From: Glossina fuscipes
Lineage: Eukaryota; Arthropoda; Insecta; Diptera; Glossinidae
Assembly: GCF_014805625.2 (NCBI RefSeq)
Contig: NW_023998422.1
Location: 8,607,049-8,671,048, forward strand
Direction of reading: 5' to 3'
DNA: 64,000 nucleotides
Part shown: positions 11,407 through 22,979 of the stretch, one piece after another
Layout of the letters: the number at the start of each line of letters is the position of its first letter
How positions within the stretch are numbered: the first letter of the stretch is position 1
Translations under genes and position numbers: made by a program
Notes under the pieces: model-generated
Told to the model about the DNA's origin: nothing
Database searches by the model: none
The model's input: only the letters and a program-made list of their open reading frames with translations

Positions 11407-13864
11407 TTAATGAATATATGGAAACTTATGTTCATGTAATAATATGTACTTTTTCAATTTCCGCCACTTACAAAAGATCCGATAGACTCGAGGTTCTAAT
11501 GGGATTGTTAATTCGACGTTGGCCTTTTCTAGAGTTTCTCGGGCGCTTTGAACACACTTGAACATTTCTACTAAAACATTAGCCGAATAAGCTTGATACA
11601 GATTTAGGCGAGAATCCCAAAAGAATGGTAAATTTCTATGATTGAAACTTTTTTCCATGTCTTTAAACATCTTTAAAAAATAACATTCAAGAATTGTTAA
11701 CGACACTTATTGGTTTTATTATGACTTACATCAATCAAAATCAACGGTAAAGATTTTCGCCAATAGCTCGTGTAATTTTCTTCTTTTACTTTCCATAAAA
11801 ATAAGGTTTTTATAAAATAACTCTTCATTTTCAGCATGTTTTGATGCGCATCTCTGAATTTTTTCAACATTCGCAAAGCATTCTTTAAATTATGTTTATT
11901 GTCAATTAGTTTATGTTCTTCCCGATAATATGACGCGCGAAATGAAGTGTAATCTTTCGGTCCCAGGAACAAAGGCTTAGGTATTGCTTCCCACTGGCCT
12001 ACGCCTGGCAAAATACTTTGCTTTTCCTCCAGCAGAATGCCTGGGACAAAATCAACGGAATAGTTAAAATCTACATCACCGGTTACTTCTACAGTGTGGG
12101 CTGGTCCCGCTCGTGTATAACGCAGTTTGAATACTTCGTTGTTGACGTTTATTCTATAATCAAGTTCTTGCATTGCCTTGGTAAAGCAGCTAAAGAAGTA
12201 CGATTGTAGTTTGTTAATAATTAAATAATTCTTTTCATTAACCCAACGCAATAGGTGCTTATAAATTACTTCGTTTTGTTTTTCTTTACGAATCTTTTCC
12301 ATAACTTTGGTTAGATCAATGTGGACATTGCCAGGTAGATCATTATCTTTCCGCACTGAAATAAGATTATTGTCGGGGAATCTTATGTGGAAAACAAGAT
12401 CATACTCATTTGGTTTAGTTACTTTCAAGTTATCTCCATAGCTGCCTGCAATAAAAATATTCAAGAATTGTGACCATGCGACAAGAAAAGAATGTATTCA
12501 TTCTAATTGACAGGTAGAATTACAATAACGTTACCATAATATTAGGTGATTGCAAAAGTTTTGATCAGGGACTTCTACCGGTAAAAATTATAAAGAAATG
12601 AGTAAGATCAGTGTACGTAACGTTTGAATTCGATAGTTTTGACCTTTCTCTACATAAAATAACGGTATTTCATTTAATATTATTGATTTATTCAGCCTAA
12701 ACGGAGCTAATCGTGAAACACTCAAAATTATTCTTCATCCAAAATCATTATCTTTGTTGTTTATTTGAAGAAATCTGCTGCTGAAGGGAAGAAGGGAAAA
12801 AAGCGGGATAATCTTTTTAACTTTTATATTTATAATAAAATATATTATAATAGGGCCATCCTTTAAGAACATTAGCAGCAATCATTTCATTTTTCATGAT
12901 TTTGGTGCTCTTGCTTAACACATAATCGTAGCTTATTCTTCTCAGAAGCCGATCTTTAAAAACAACCCATCAATTTCTGCTTTGATTCTAAGCCCTTCGC
13001 ATTTTGTCAAAAAAATATTCAGACATTGTTCAAGAAATCGAAATCTAAGGAACTTCGGCGGGTAACGTGTTGCCAAAAATAGTGTAAAATGTTGTAGAAA
13101 ATGACGGAAACTATTTTGATTAATGTATATTGTACCAATCTTCTACAATAAAAGACTTTGTTAAGTGAAAAAGTGATAACAATTTTTGCAAACACCTAAT
13201 AGGGTTTAGACAGTTCAGAGATAGCATTCGAATCATAGTTAGCATAAGACTCGCAACTAATTCGTGCGCGGTATATGCTTACTTTGTTTTTGGAAAGCCC
13301 CTTAAGGAAGAATTGATTCCAAAATTTATTACTTTGTAGGCTTATTTTAAAACTCATTAAAAAATAGCCCTTCCGCTGTTTGTTCACGGACCAACCGAAG
13401 ACAGAGGGAATGTGAAATTTCTTTACATGCAACTATATCCACCGTCTATATTAAGCATGGACTTTAATTCGCTCTTTTGCTTATGGTTGTAAAGCTAAAA
13501 TTGTTATTGTAAAGTGAAAACACGAAACGTCATTTATTTAAAAATAAATACATTTGCACTTCATTAGTTGCTTATTACATTTTTTTAATGTTTTTTTTTA
13601 TTAAAAATAAATTTTTATAACCGATGAATTATTACAATTTGACTTAAATTCTACCCAGCTGATCTACTAGTAATATTTAAATATGTGAATAAACTTACCA
13701 CCCAACTGAAAACCCTTGAATATGCTTCCAAACGGTTCTCTTTTTCTTAGCTTATTAAAAATTGTATCTCTTAATGTGACAAAGTTAGATGCGTATTTTT
13801 GACGATCTTTGTCGATATTAATATATTTGTTGATGTCATTTAAGATTTCTTCTAAATTTTTCAT
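11407..13864 (-). CDS. cGAS-like receptor (Mab-21 family nucleotidyltransferase)
   Basis: Three exons, 13699-13864, 11730-12445 and 11407-11670, join with correct phases and GT-AG ends into 381 residues, normal for insect cGLRs. The first intron (about 1.25 kb) splits the Gly codon of the nucleotidyltransferase GS motif: LGG|SYGDN. Visible catalytic features are G56-S57, then E69 and D71 (KPNEYD), with 12 residues between Ser and Glu as in human cGAS, and a third acid D187 in SVDFVPG. The C-terminal half carries the Mab-21 pattern (YYREEHKL, NLKNALRMLKKFRD, SYFIKTLFLW, LPFFWDSRLNL). The zinc-ribbon thumb of vertebrate cGAS is absent, as in fly cGLR1/cGLR2. Such enzymes sense RNA or another ligand and make cyclic dinucleotides for STING. 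Ligand and product here are unknown. The alternative is a non-immune Mab-21 paralogue. Confidence 0.85.
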
Positions 13865-13911
13865 ATTTGCCGAACGCGTAGAAGAAGTTGTAGAAGTTCT
13901 TTAAGTTCTTT

Positions 13912-13946
13912 ACTGAAAATGATAACAATTGCTCAGAGTATTTATA
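13912..13946 (-). promoter_or_regulatory. TATA box and initiator of the cGAS-like gene
   Basis: Reading the minus strand, TATAAATA occupies 13946-13939 and an initiator TCAGT occupies 13916-13912. The distance from the first T of the TATA box to the initiator A is 32 bases, the canonical arthropod spacing. It predicts a 5' UTR of about 50 bases before the start codon at 13864. Seen in sequence; use as a start site is inferred. Confidence 0.65.
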
Positions 13947-14013
13947 TCCCGTAAGTACGCACAAGACACAAAAATTTATTTTAAGAGAGCGACAGCAGGG
14001 TAATCACGTATCT

Positions 14014-14027
14014 GAAAGTTGACTTTC
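14014..14027. promoter_or_regulatory. Short inverted GAAAGT/ACTTTC motif upstream of cGLR
   Basis: GAAAGTTGACTTTC lies about 100 bases upstream of the predicted cGLR start. The two arms are exact inverted repeats around TG. It could bind a dimeric factor, but I recognise no specific one. Confidence 0.25.
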
Positions 14028-14183
14028 GCTCGCGACAAAGCTTCTAGTTAATAAAATTTTATTTTGCTTTATGTAAGATTTTCGTATCATATTCGTTGCT
14101 ATCATTCACGTGTAAATGAAAAAAGAGAAAAAGAATCAAAGTACCGTTTATATTTGTGGCTGCCAAAATCAAAAAAATAACAA

Positions 14184-14311
14184 CCGGTGGATAGGCATGT
14201 AGGAAAAATTGAGCTTTTGCTTTGTATTCAAAAGGTATTCATGTAACTCAAACTTAGCTGTTACTGCAAACGAAAGCAAAGTGGCATTTTCCATACATGA
14301 TTATCCGCCGG
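14184..14311. repeat. Imperfect inverted repeat upstream of cGLR
   Basis: The left arm (CCGGTGGATAGGCATGTAGG, then GCTTTTGCTTTG) pairs with the right arm read in reverse (CCGGCGGATAATCATGTATG, then ACTTTGCTTTCG). Each arm is about 40 bases and mostly identical. It may be a small inverted-repeat element or an RNA hairpin. Confidence 0.5.
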
Positions 14312-16236
14312 CTGTTTGGTAAGAATGTTCAGTTAGTTCATTGGTTTCTCACGCTAATAATATAAGCTAACTTTCAGGCACGTGATTACTGTCCAGGGCA
14401 ATAACCGACACTAAGTCGATCATTTTAGTGAAAAGGCGCTCTAAATTAATTATTTTACCTTTCGTTTGTAAGATTACGTCTTTTCCATTTAATGCTAGCG
14501 ATGGTTCAAAGTTACACAAGTAAGAAGTTAATTAGTCAATGCATTGTCACAATGTATTGTAAAGGTTTTTAAAATTAAACGACTAAAACTTTCAAATCGA
14601 TTATAGCCAATCAAGATAGAACACGGCAAAATATGTCAAAAAGTGATCACTAAGATTTTCATATAAAAAAAATTCTTTTTCGTAAAAAAATTGGTAACCC
14701 TGACTTTCAATAAGAGTGCTAAGGGAGATATGCTCAATGAATTTCTCTCGTGTATATCTATAATAGCCTATTATAAATAATAATAACTAAAAATGTTTAT
14801 GTTTATATTTTATGAAGTAAAGAGATATTGAATATCATTACAACTTCAAACGAGCCTGAAGTGTACTCGTTTTTTTATATCAAGAGCAATTACATTTTTT
14901 ATGTGAATGTATATATGAATACGTGTACAATTTCGGCAAGCATACGAATGAAAATGTAGGTGTTGTGTTTCGATCATTATTACAGAACAAATGAAAAAGA
15001 TAAACGCTTTTGAATGAATTCCAAAAACAAATACAAAATCTAGTTTGTCTGTCGCGGATTCCTCCAAATTTCAACGAACAACAGTATGTACGCAGGCATC
15101 TCCAAGACGAGCGGGTGAGAAAGTTGGGAAAGACATATAACCCTGTTAAAGAGCTTAGTTGCTGCTCAAGCTAAGATTATTGAATAATCTTTTTCTTATT
15201 ATCAATAACTTCGTTCCTATCACCAGAAGGCGAGGACGTATCCCACTGGCTATAATCCAAATATGGCCATATGAGGCTCTGCTAGATATACAAAACTACT
15301 TGAATTGATTCTCGCCATGTCCGTCCGTTCGCCTTGGAGGAAGGAGACCAGAATTTCTTCTTCTTCTTAGAAGAATATCATAGCACTTTGACACTACGGC
15401 TCTTAGGAAGTATTGTTTTAACATATTCTATGAATTTACTCAAAACCTTAAAAGCTTCAAGGCATAATATGCTTTAATTTTTGGTCGTTTCGATAGACCT
15501 TTAATTAAAAAAAGCAGTTTCAATGAACCTCTCTGGTCCGTTATATTGCCTTCAAGTGAGGTAAAATCCAATTACTATACAAGAGATTTTACATATTTAT
15601 TGCGGGTTTTGTCATTACATCTTTCTTATCGTCTTTATTGCACAGAGTGTCCATTGCTTATAACAAACCTAGTATAGCTCAATCCTTCACACACGACAAT
15701 ACAATTTCTAGCCTTGTTTATATTAAAATCCACTTATGACTATATTGTAAACAAATCCTTTGTGTGCGAAGTGTAAAAGAATGTCGAAAGAATTCAAAGT
15801 CATTATATAATTTATGTACATCTTATGGCGAATTGTTTACAATTATAACGAAAAAGAAAACCTTTTCATTTTCACTTATTAAAGAGGACCATTGTTATAA
15901 TGAGATTCCTGCTGAGGCTAGCATTACATTACACTTTGTATGCGGTTGAGTATCAGGCACACAAAGTTTTGCTCAAATTTGGGATTTTTATGTAGTTTTC
16001 GAATGGTGCCAGCAAATCGAGAGAATAATTAAAAAAGAAAAATAGCAATTATTATCTTTTTGAACACATTTTAAATTGGATATTTTTGGAAAAATTTGTT
16101 TTAATATTCAACAAAAGTTCTCCCAAATGCTAACTAATTTATCAACACTTTACTGTTTACTGGCAATTTCACAAGTGGAATGTACGTGCAATCGCGACTA
16201 ATATTAAATATAAAGAAATTTATTACAAATTATTTT

Positions 16237-16247
16237 AAAAAAAAAAA

Positions 16248-16282
<35 letters not shown>
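16237..16282. repeat. Poly-A tract
   Basis: About 45 bases of almost uninterrupted A, broken only by a TT. It could be the tail of an old retrotransposed sequence, but the flanks show no recognisable element. Confidence 0.8.
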
Positions 16283-16283
<1 letters not shown>

Positions 16284-17285
16284 AAGATATTCTGCCTATC
16301 CAGGAGTTCCGCAAAACTTCAGAATTTCTCCCTTCGAGAGCCCCTTTTTAGCAATTCATTCAGATGCGCACTTTCTTTTTAAATGAAATCTTGCTTTATC
16401 AGTACCTGCCACCCATCAATGAAACAAAATCTCAAGTTTTTGCCATGAATAAAACAAAATCTTATGCATATTTTCTTAATGTTTTCTGGCAATAAAAAAA
16501 ATAACTAACTTATTTAATGAAAATTTCACAACTCGACTTTTACAAATCAAGTGAAGCAAAAATTGCAGACTCCAAACAAAAATCTCTCTTTTCAAAAAAA
16601 CTCAAAAATAAATTGCGCCTCTTCACTTCCAATAGACAATTAAAACGGTTGTCAAAAAATTCTTTGATTTTTCGAAATCCAAAATTTCTCTACTTGTTTA
16701 ACCACAATTCTATAGTTATGATTCTATGGCATTACTGTCAGGCTAAGTTTACAATGTTCCTGTCATACGTCGCATGGTACCGCGGTAAAATCGTAAATAT
16801 TCGGCCTCTGGTCGAGTATATGCAATTACGAAAGTGGTCAGGACCACACCATAACAACTTAACTAAAAAAAACAAATCTTTCTGTTTTTGGAAGTCTTGC
16901 TTCTCATGACCGAAGAGTCCGGAAAAGCTTGAACTTATGTGTGAACTTAATAATTCGTATATCCATTTTAATCCCAAAAAAATACTAACAACTGGAAAAA
17001 GGCTTGTATTTTATTTCAAAAAGTTTATATGGCTTGAGGTTCTAAGAGTGGTCGCGTCAGATTTTCGTATCTTGTACATTCATTTACTATTCATACAACT
17101 TCGTGATTTTCGTCAATGAACACTATAAACTGAAAATTTTTCCACTTTGAAGGTGCTTACATATATATTGATCAGGAACACGTGTTAACGTGATAAAGTT
17201 GAAATCTAACTACGTGGGCAGTATCGTGGTTATCATATGCTTATCTTTTTAATTAAATAGCAATCTTTACCCTTAGATATGTCGA

Positions 17286-17540
17286 ATGATGATGGATGGT
17301 GCGATACTTCTGAGCGCAAGAACTTATGAAGCAGAGAAGACGCGCTATGGATGTCAATTCCAAAGTCCAATGATCAAAATCGTCCCTGATGAACACTAGC
17401 AATCGGTTCGTCATTTAGCTGCAGTTGAAGAAATTGAAAAACAGCACATTAATCTACCCAAGGCTGTAGAGGTATTGCAAGAACTTATTTTAAAACAACA
17501 ACAAGAACTTATTAAGTCGATGTCTTACTTCATTAGATGA
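17286..17540 (+). pseudogene. Possible decayed coding remnant, unidentified
   Basis: An 84-codon frame begins MMMDGAILLSARTYEAEKTR and is broken by one TAG. It resumes as a helix-forming stretch, EEIEKQHINLPKAVEVLQEL, followed by a Lys/Gln-rich segment, and ends with TGA. I do not recognise the protein. The amino-acid composition looks more protein-like than nearby random frames, but support is weak and no intron boundaries were found. Confidence 0.2.
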
Positions 17541-18280
17541 AATTCAGATATTACGTGATCAATTAATTAATTAATTAAAAACAAAACTGAAAATTTAATT
17601 TAATTCAATCTTATTTTAAAATTTTATGGTTAAACCACAAAAGAATTACTAATAAATTTACACTAAGGAGGCAACTAATTAGAAATGCCGAGTCGTATCC
17701 TTTTGTTGTTTGATTTTCTAGCGGAGCTCCTTTACTCAAACATTACATTCTTATCGTGCATTTCTTTTTTTTAATATTTTGAGTTTTACGATCTTATTCT
17801 AAGCTTTTTATATCGCACCGCAATTTTAACGTTTAATGGGGATCGAATGTTTCATTCGAACCTTTGTCATTTATTGAAAGGAACTCTGTTCTCTCTCTAT
17901 TCTCAACATATGGTACTTTTTTTTATAAGAAGTTCAACAAAGTGAAAAATTACAGGAGAAAATGAAGGTCTTAAAACAAAATTGCGCGAGTCCGATGAAA
18001 ACCTAGCAAACTTTCTCTCGTAGATAACTTAGTGACGGTTTTTGCTTGCGGCATCGTAACAGTGATGTAGGAAAAAATGTGGTAAATTGATTCGGCAGCA
18101 TGGTAGAGCTTAGTCATATATTGTAAAAGATTCAGGGAACGTTCTCACCACTAAACACGACTACTCAAAATACCATCCCTTTTCCGTCTTGCATCGTGTT
18201 ATTAGGCCAATTCTTCAAAATTTATAGAAATAGTCTTCGCTATCTCTGATTATCGTGGTATCAAGACACGTTGCTGTTTA

Positions 18281-19190
18281 TACCCTACATCACTTGTGGA
18301 ACAGGATTCAAGGTATCCAAGGTTGAAGTGGTTCGGATCGGTAGACTTTTTTGAAAAAAATCAGCAAGCAACGTTCAAAATTTCTTGGCGAATGTCGTTG
18401 AGTGAAAGTATCTTAACATTCTAAATTGCTATGAAAAATTTAGCTCGGCTGGGGCAATTTTTTAAACGCCGTCTTATATAATCGTACCTACGAAAGCTGA
18501 ATCTTTATATGATAAAAAGTTTTAATTTTCAATATATTATGATAGTAAATTATCAACGAAATCAACTTTACCGAATTTGGACTATGTAGGCCAATTTTTC
18601 GGGTACCACCGTGCAAAAGGATTCCCAGAAAATGTAAATCCTTATATGCCAAAAAGGCCTAATTGCTAATGTTTTACGACAAATATTTGTTGATGTTAGT
18701 AATTTGACGTAAAAATTAAGTGAATCAAATTTGAACCGAATGGACCTGTTTCTTGAATCCCATTTCGTAGAAGATTTTTCAGCAATAGTAAACCCTTCAG
18801 GAAAAGATTCAATTCTACATATTTTATGATGAAAATTTTTCCAGAGTAGACAAAAAAAATTAGTGGTATGTAATTTGGATCATATAGGTCTATTTTCCAG
18901 GCGTTATTTATATAGGTTGACATGAAAAACAGGCCCTTCTATGAAGAGAAAGTCTGATCTCTAGTTTTTTTATGACGGAATGTGAAAAATAATATATTTT
19001 GGAAATAAATTATGTTTGCAAAATTTGTATTGATGTTTCGAACATCCTCCAATATGCTGGCTTTCAAGAAAATTAAGCATTTGTATAAAAAGAACGCGTA
19101 ATTTTTGGTGTATTATAATCAATATGAGTGAATAATTGTACCAGGCGAAGTGATGTAGGGTCACTATTGCTCGACCTCGCCCGACTGTAA
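18281..19190 (+). repeat. Dispersed repeat family, near full-length copy
   Basis: This is the best-preserved long copy. It opens TACCCTACATCACTTG at 18281 and closes AAGTGATGTAGGGT at 19148-19161, a perfect 14-base inverted match. It ends with a CCTCGCCCGACTGTAATAAC tail. Between them, four units of about 138-151 bases start near 18514, 18651, 18802 and 18948. This copy lacks the GTCCGTCTGTCC block found in others. Confidence 0.75.
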
Positions 19191-19374
19191 TAACTTTATT
19201 CTTTTTTTTAATTTATAATAAAAATTAAACGGTAAAAGATACATGCGTGCATTTTCTGTTACTTAAGGTATTGGTTCGTGCCATTATTATTTAAAAATGA
19301 TTTCGTGCATAAACGATTATCTCTGGACTTCTCCACAAGCTCAATCGCGCAATACAAATTTTTATGAGGAAATT

Positions 19375-19660
19375 TAACTTCATCCTATACAACTTGTGGT
19401 CCAAGGGTATATGAATTTTGTGCTGATATGTGCACCGTCCAGAAGGACTTGAGGTAGACCGAACTTTTATTATACCGATCGATTCAGAATTACTTTCCGA
19501 TTTAACTTAATTGCGTCCGTCTGTCCGCGTTCAACCATCGAGATGTTTTAATGAAATTTGGCACACTGGCGTGTTTCGGCCCAAGGACGAAAGCTACTGA
19601 CTATGGTTTGAACTCACCACATTATTACCCACTATATGCTGAAACGTCACCAGTAGGATG
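19375..19660 (+). repeat. Dispersed repeat family, 5' half copy
   Basis: Contains, in order, TCCTATACAACTTGTGG, CAAGGGTATATG, CAGAAGGACTTGAGGTAGAC, ATTATACCGATCGATTCAGA, GCGTCCGTCTGTCCGC, GGCACACTGGCGTGTTTCGG and AAGGACGAAAGC. It is truncated before the internal repeats and ends about 270 bases upstream of the copy A dehydrogenase start. Confidence 0.75.
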
Positions 19661-19932
19661 TAATAGTATTTTCTCTAATGACTTGCAAATTTTGGAACTA
19701 ATAAAATTAATAATAGTTGAATAGTAGAATATGGATTGACAGTGTTTTAAAACGTTCAATAGAAGTGCCATAGCCGCCTGTAATTTTTTTCTTCTGTTTT
19801 CTTTTATTTTATTTTGTTTATGTTTATAAAAAATATATAATATTTCATCACAAGTGGCACTGGTTTCATTGATCACGTTTTACAAATTCTAAATTTTTAT
19901 AAAACGTTTCGTGTCCTTTTTTAGACTAATAC

Positions 19933-22453
19933 ATGGCATCGTTTCTTTATAAATTGGGCGTTGCAGCATTAGGTACTACTGTCGGCTCTTCATTAGCGGG
20001 CTGGACATTTGATCGATGGAATCTTACTCGTAAGGTATTGAAAGGGGAAATTTGAAACTAATAGTCGTTTTCATGTCTCGTGATTTCAGGTCATTAATCC
20101 GCCATCGCGGCTACCAATCCACAGAAGTCATTTAATTTCGCGTGCAATGCAAATTCAGAATCTACAACGGGAATCTGAATTCGATGTGCTAGTCATAGGC
20201 GGTGGCCCTATGGGAGCCGGTTGCGCTTTAGATGCGGTTACCAGGGGTCTGAAAACGGCTTTGGTTGAGGCCGACGATTTTGCTAGTGGTACCTCATCCA
20301 AGTCAGCATCAACTAAGTTGATGGAAGATGGTGCGCAGTGTTTGCAAAAAGCAATGACAGAGGTGAGTCGAGCAAATTGTCATTATCCTCCCATCACGCA
20401 TTTAGAAACATTTATAGCTTTTAATGCATTACAGTCGGATTACAAAAAACAATGCAGCATCGTTAAAGAGGTTTTGCGAGAGAAAGCCAGTTTATCAGAG
20501 TCGGCTCCACATTTAGTTCATCCTTTGCCCATTATGCTGCCAGTTTACGAGTAATTTTCGATAAAAAATTTTTGAAATGACTGCAAAAGAGATAAGCGCA
20601 TGATTTGGATATTGTTTTTTTCTTTCTTTTTTTGTTTGTTGTGTGTAGATGGTGGCAAATACCTCTTTATTGGGTGGGTACCAAATGCTACGATTTGGCG
20701 GCTGGCGATCGTAATGTCAAAGGATCGTATTTCCTTTCGAAACGAGATGCTTTGGAATTGTTTCCTACGCTGAAAAAGGACAAATTAGTGGGTGCTATAG
20801 TGTATTATGACGGTATAGAACTCAGTTCTACGAACAAGAAATTCTTCATGAACATTTTTCTTTCTGTACAATTTAGGACAAGATGATGATGCGCGTATGT
20901 GCTTAGCTGTTGTGGTGACAGCTGCGCGTCACGGTGCCACTGTCTGCAATCACGTAGAGGTCTTGAAATTGTTAAAAAAAGATGATGGAAAGGGAGGTTA
21001 CGTTTTATATGGTGTTGAGGTAATAGACCACATGAGCGGCAAGAAATTTATTATTAAAGCCAAGTGTGTAGTTAATGCTACGGGTTCGTTTAACAATTCT
21101 ATACGGAAAATGGATGATCCTACGATTAGTATTTGCGATCCTAGTTCATGTGCACACATAGTACTGCCTGGTTATTATAGTCCGGAGCAGATGGGTTTAC
21201 TAGATCCCTTCACCTCAGAAGATCGGGTTATATTCTTTTTGCCATGGCAAATGCATACGATTGATGGCACCACAGATACACCGCATGTAGTAAAGGAGAA
21301 ACCTGCTCCATCCGATGACGGCGTACAATATATTCTAAATGAAATTCAAGATTATGTAAATTCGGACGTGGACGTAACACATGACGATGTATTATCGGTC
21401 TGGAGTGATATACCTCCTTCTCCTACAACTCCTTCTGTTGTGTCACAACCAAAAAAAGATGATACCCAGTTATGGACGCATAATCATACTATTCATATCA
21501 GTCCTTCTAATTTAATTACCGTAGCTGGTGATAAAGTTACCACTTCCAGAGCAAGGGCTGAGCGTGTTATAGACACCGCGGTTGAAGGTATAAAGGTGTA
21601 TTAATAGCTCTATGTACATGCTAATTACATTTTAACTGTTTTTATAAAATATATAAAGTTTGCGACTTAAAACCATGGTCTAAGTCGATAAGAAATACTT
21701 TGAAGATTGAAAATGGCCAAAACTGGTCACCTACTATGTATGCACGTTTAGTGCAAGGTTACGGTTTGGAATATGAAGTGGCACAACATTTGGCCAAATT
21801 GTACGGGGATCGTGCATTCGAAGTTGCAAAAATGGCTTCTCTCACTGGCAAACGTTGGCCCATCGCTGGCAATCGTATACATCCTGATTTCCCCTGTATC
21901 GATGCGGAAGTACGTTACGGTGTTCGTGAATATGCTTGCAATGCCGTTGATATGATAGCACGACGCTTACGTTTATCATATTTAAATGTTCAGGCGGCCC
22001 AAGAATCATTACCCAGAATTTGCGATATAATGGCTGAAGAATTGAACTGGTCTAACGAAGAGAAGAAGGTTAATTTCAAATTATATCACATTCAATTTCC
22101 GATAATTTATCGAATTTTGTTCTCTAAAAGAAACAAATTAAAAAAGCCAAGCAATATTTGGCCCTCGAAATGGGTCAAGCAACTAAACGCAATCGTGCCA
22201 AACATCAGATGTATTTGAATTTAAGTAAAGAAGAAAAAGAACTATGTGCTAAGCGCTTCGAACGTCTTGATAGAGACGAAAAGCACTCAAGAGGTTTTAA
22301 GGTAAAAACTTAACGCAGTTATATTTTCATCTATAGGATAAAATTGTATCGTTACAGCAAGGTTTCGGTGATTGTGATTTTTCCGATGATATTCTTAAAG
22401 ACATCGATGTTAACGTCATTGGCGATTATCTGAAAATAAAAAGACATTGTTAG
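19933..22453 (+). CDS. Divergent mitochondrial glycerol-3-phosphate dehydrogenase paralogue (copy A)
   Basis: Eight exons (19933-20034, 20090-20362, 20435-20550, 20649-20812, 20877-21587, 21659-22068, 22131-22301, 22358-22453) join with correct phases and GT-AG ends into 680 residues without a stop; the family is about 700-725. Normal FAD-dependent mGPDH sits on the outer face of the inner mitochondrial membrane and oxidises glycerol-3-phosphate, passing electrons to ubiquinone. An N-terminal hydrophobic segment and the dinucleotide fold ([15 protein letters not shown]) are present. Several core motifs are changed: HGGVRY has become EDGAQC (residues 113-118), SGIRP has become SDIPP, and GGKWTTYR has become GDKVTTSR. 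The C-terminal EF-hand region is shortened. It looks like a pseudoenzyme or an early pseudogene; intact splicing over eight exons argues for recent or present constraint. A pyrimidine-rich AG just before the ATG suggests a non-coding first exon. Confidence 0.85.
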
Positions 22454-22979
22454 CAAAATTGCTTGAGCCATAAGTTACGATGCTTGGTAATGTGAAGCTG
22501 TAGATGTTTGCAATTGAATTACGTGAAGTGTAAGAGCCAACTAATGTTTTGATATAAACCGATATGACAGCACTGAAAGAAGAAACTAACCAATGGAAAA
22601 GTAAAATTGCGTATATTCACTATGACGAAGGATTATAAGACACTTGAAACCATTAGAGAAGACACTTAAACGGAACGAAATAGGGAACTGGGTTTGCGTT
22701 TTTATACAAAGATTTAGATACCATAACCTCAAATGTATTTTTAAAATTTAGGATTCGATTGCTTTAACCTTTTTCTGCACGCATGTATTGTTTAAGTTTA
22801 CGAAATATGAAACTGTTTTATGGAAGATGTTTCTCTGTAGACATTGGGAATGTACATTAATTTTTGTAGTTTTCAATAAAATTAAATCTTTATAGAAAGC
22901 AAATGGAACGAGATATTTTATTCGTGTTACCCATGAAATTGAATGTATGCAGAAAAGGTTTTAGTGATCATAAAACAAG

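Larger units (their letters stand above)
14312..18276. other. Gene-poor region
   Basis: Apart from a poly-A tract (16237-16282) and a possible decayed frame (17286-17540), I see no gene. Open frames on either strand are AT-biased and unsupported by splice context. Confidence 0.45.

Noticed and set aside
16517..16909. 130-codon plus-strand open frame
   Set aside because: Composition follows local AT bias (Lys, Phe, Asn), there is no domain, and the antisense strand is also open.
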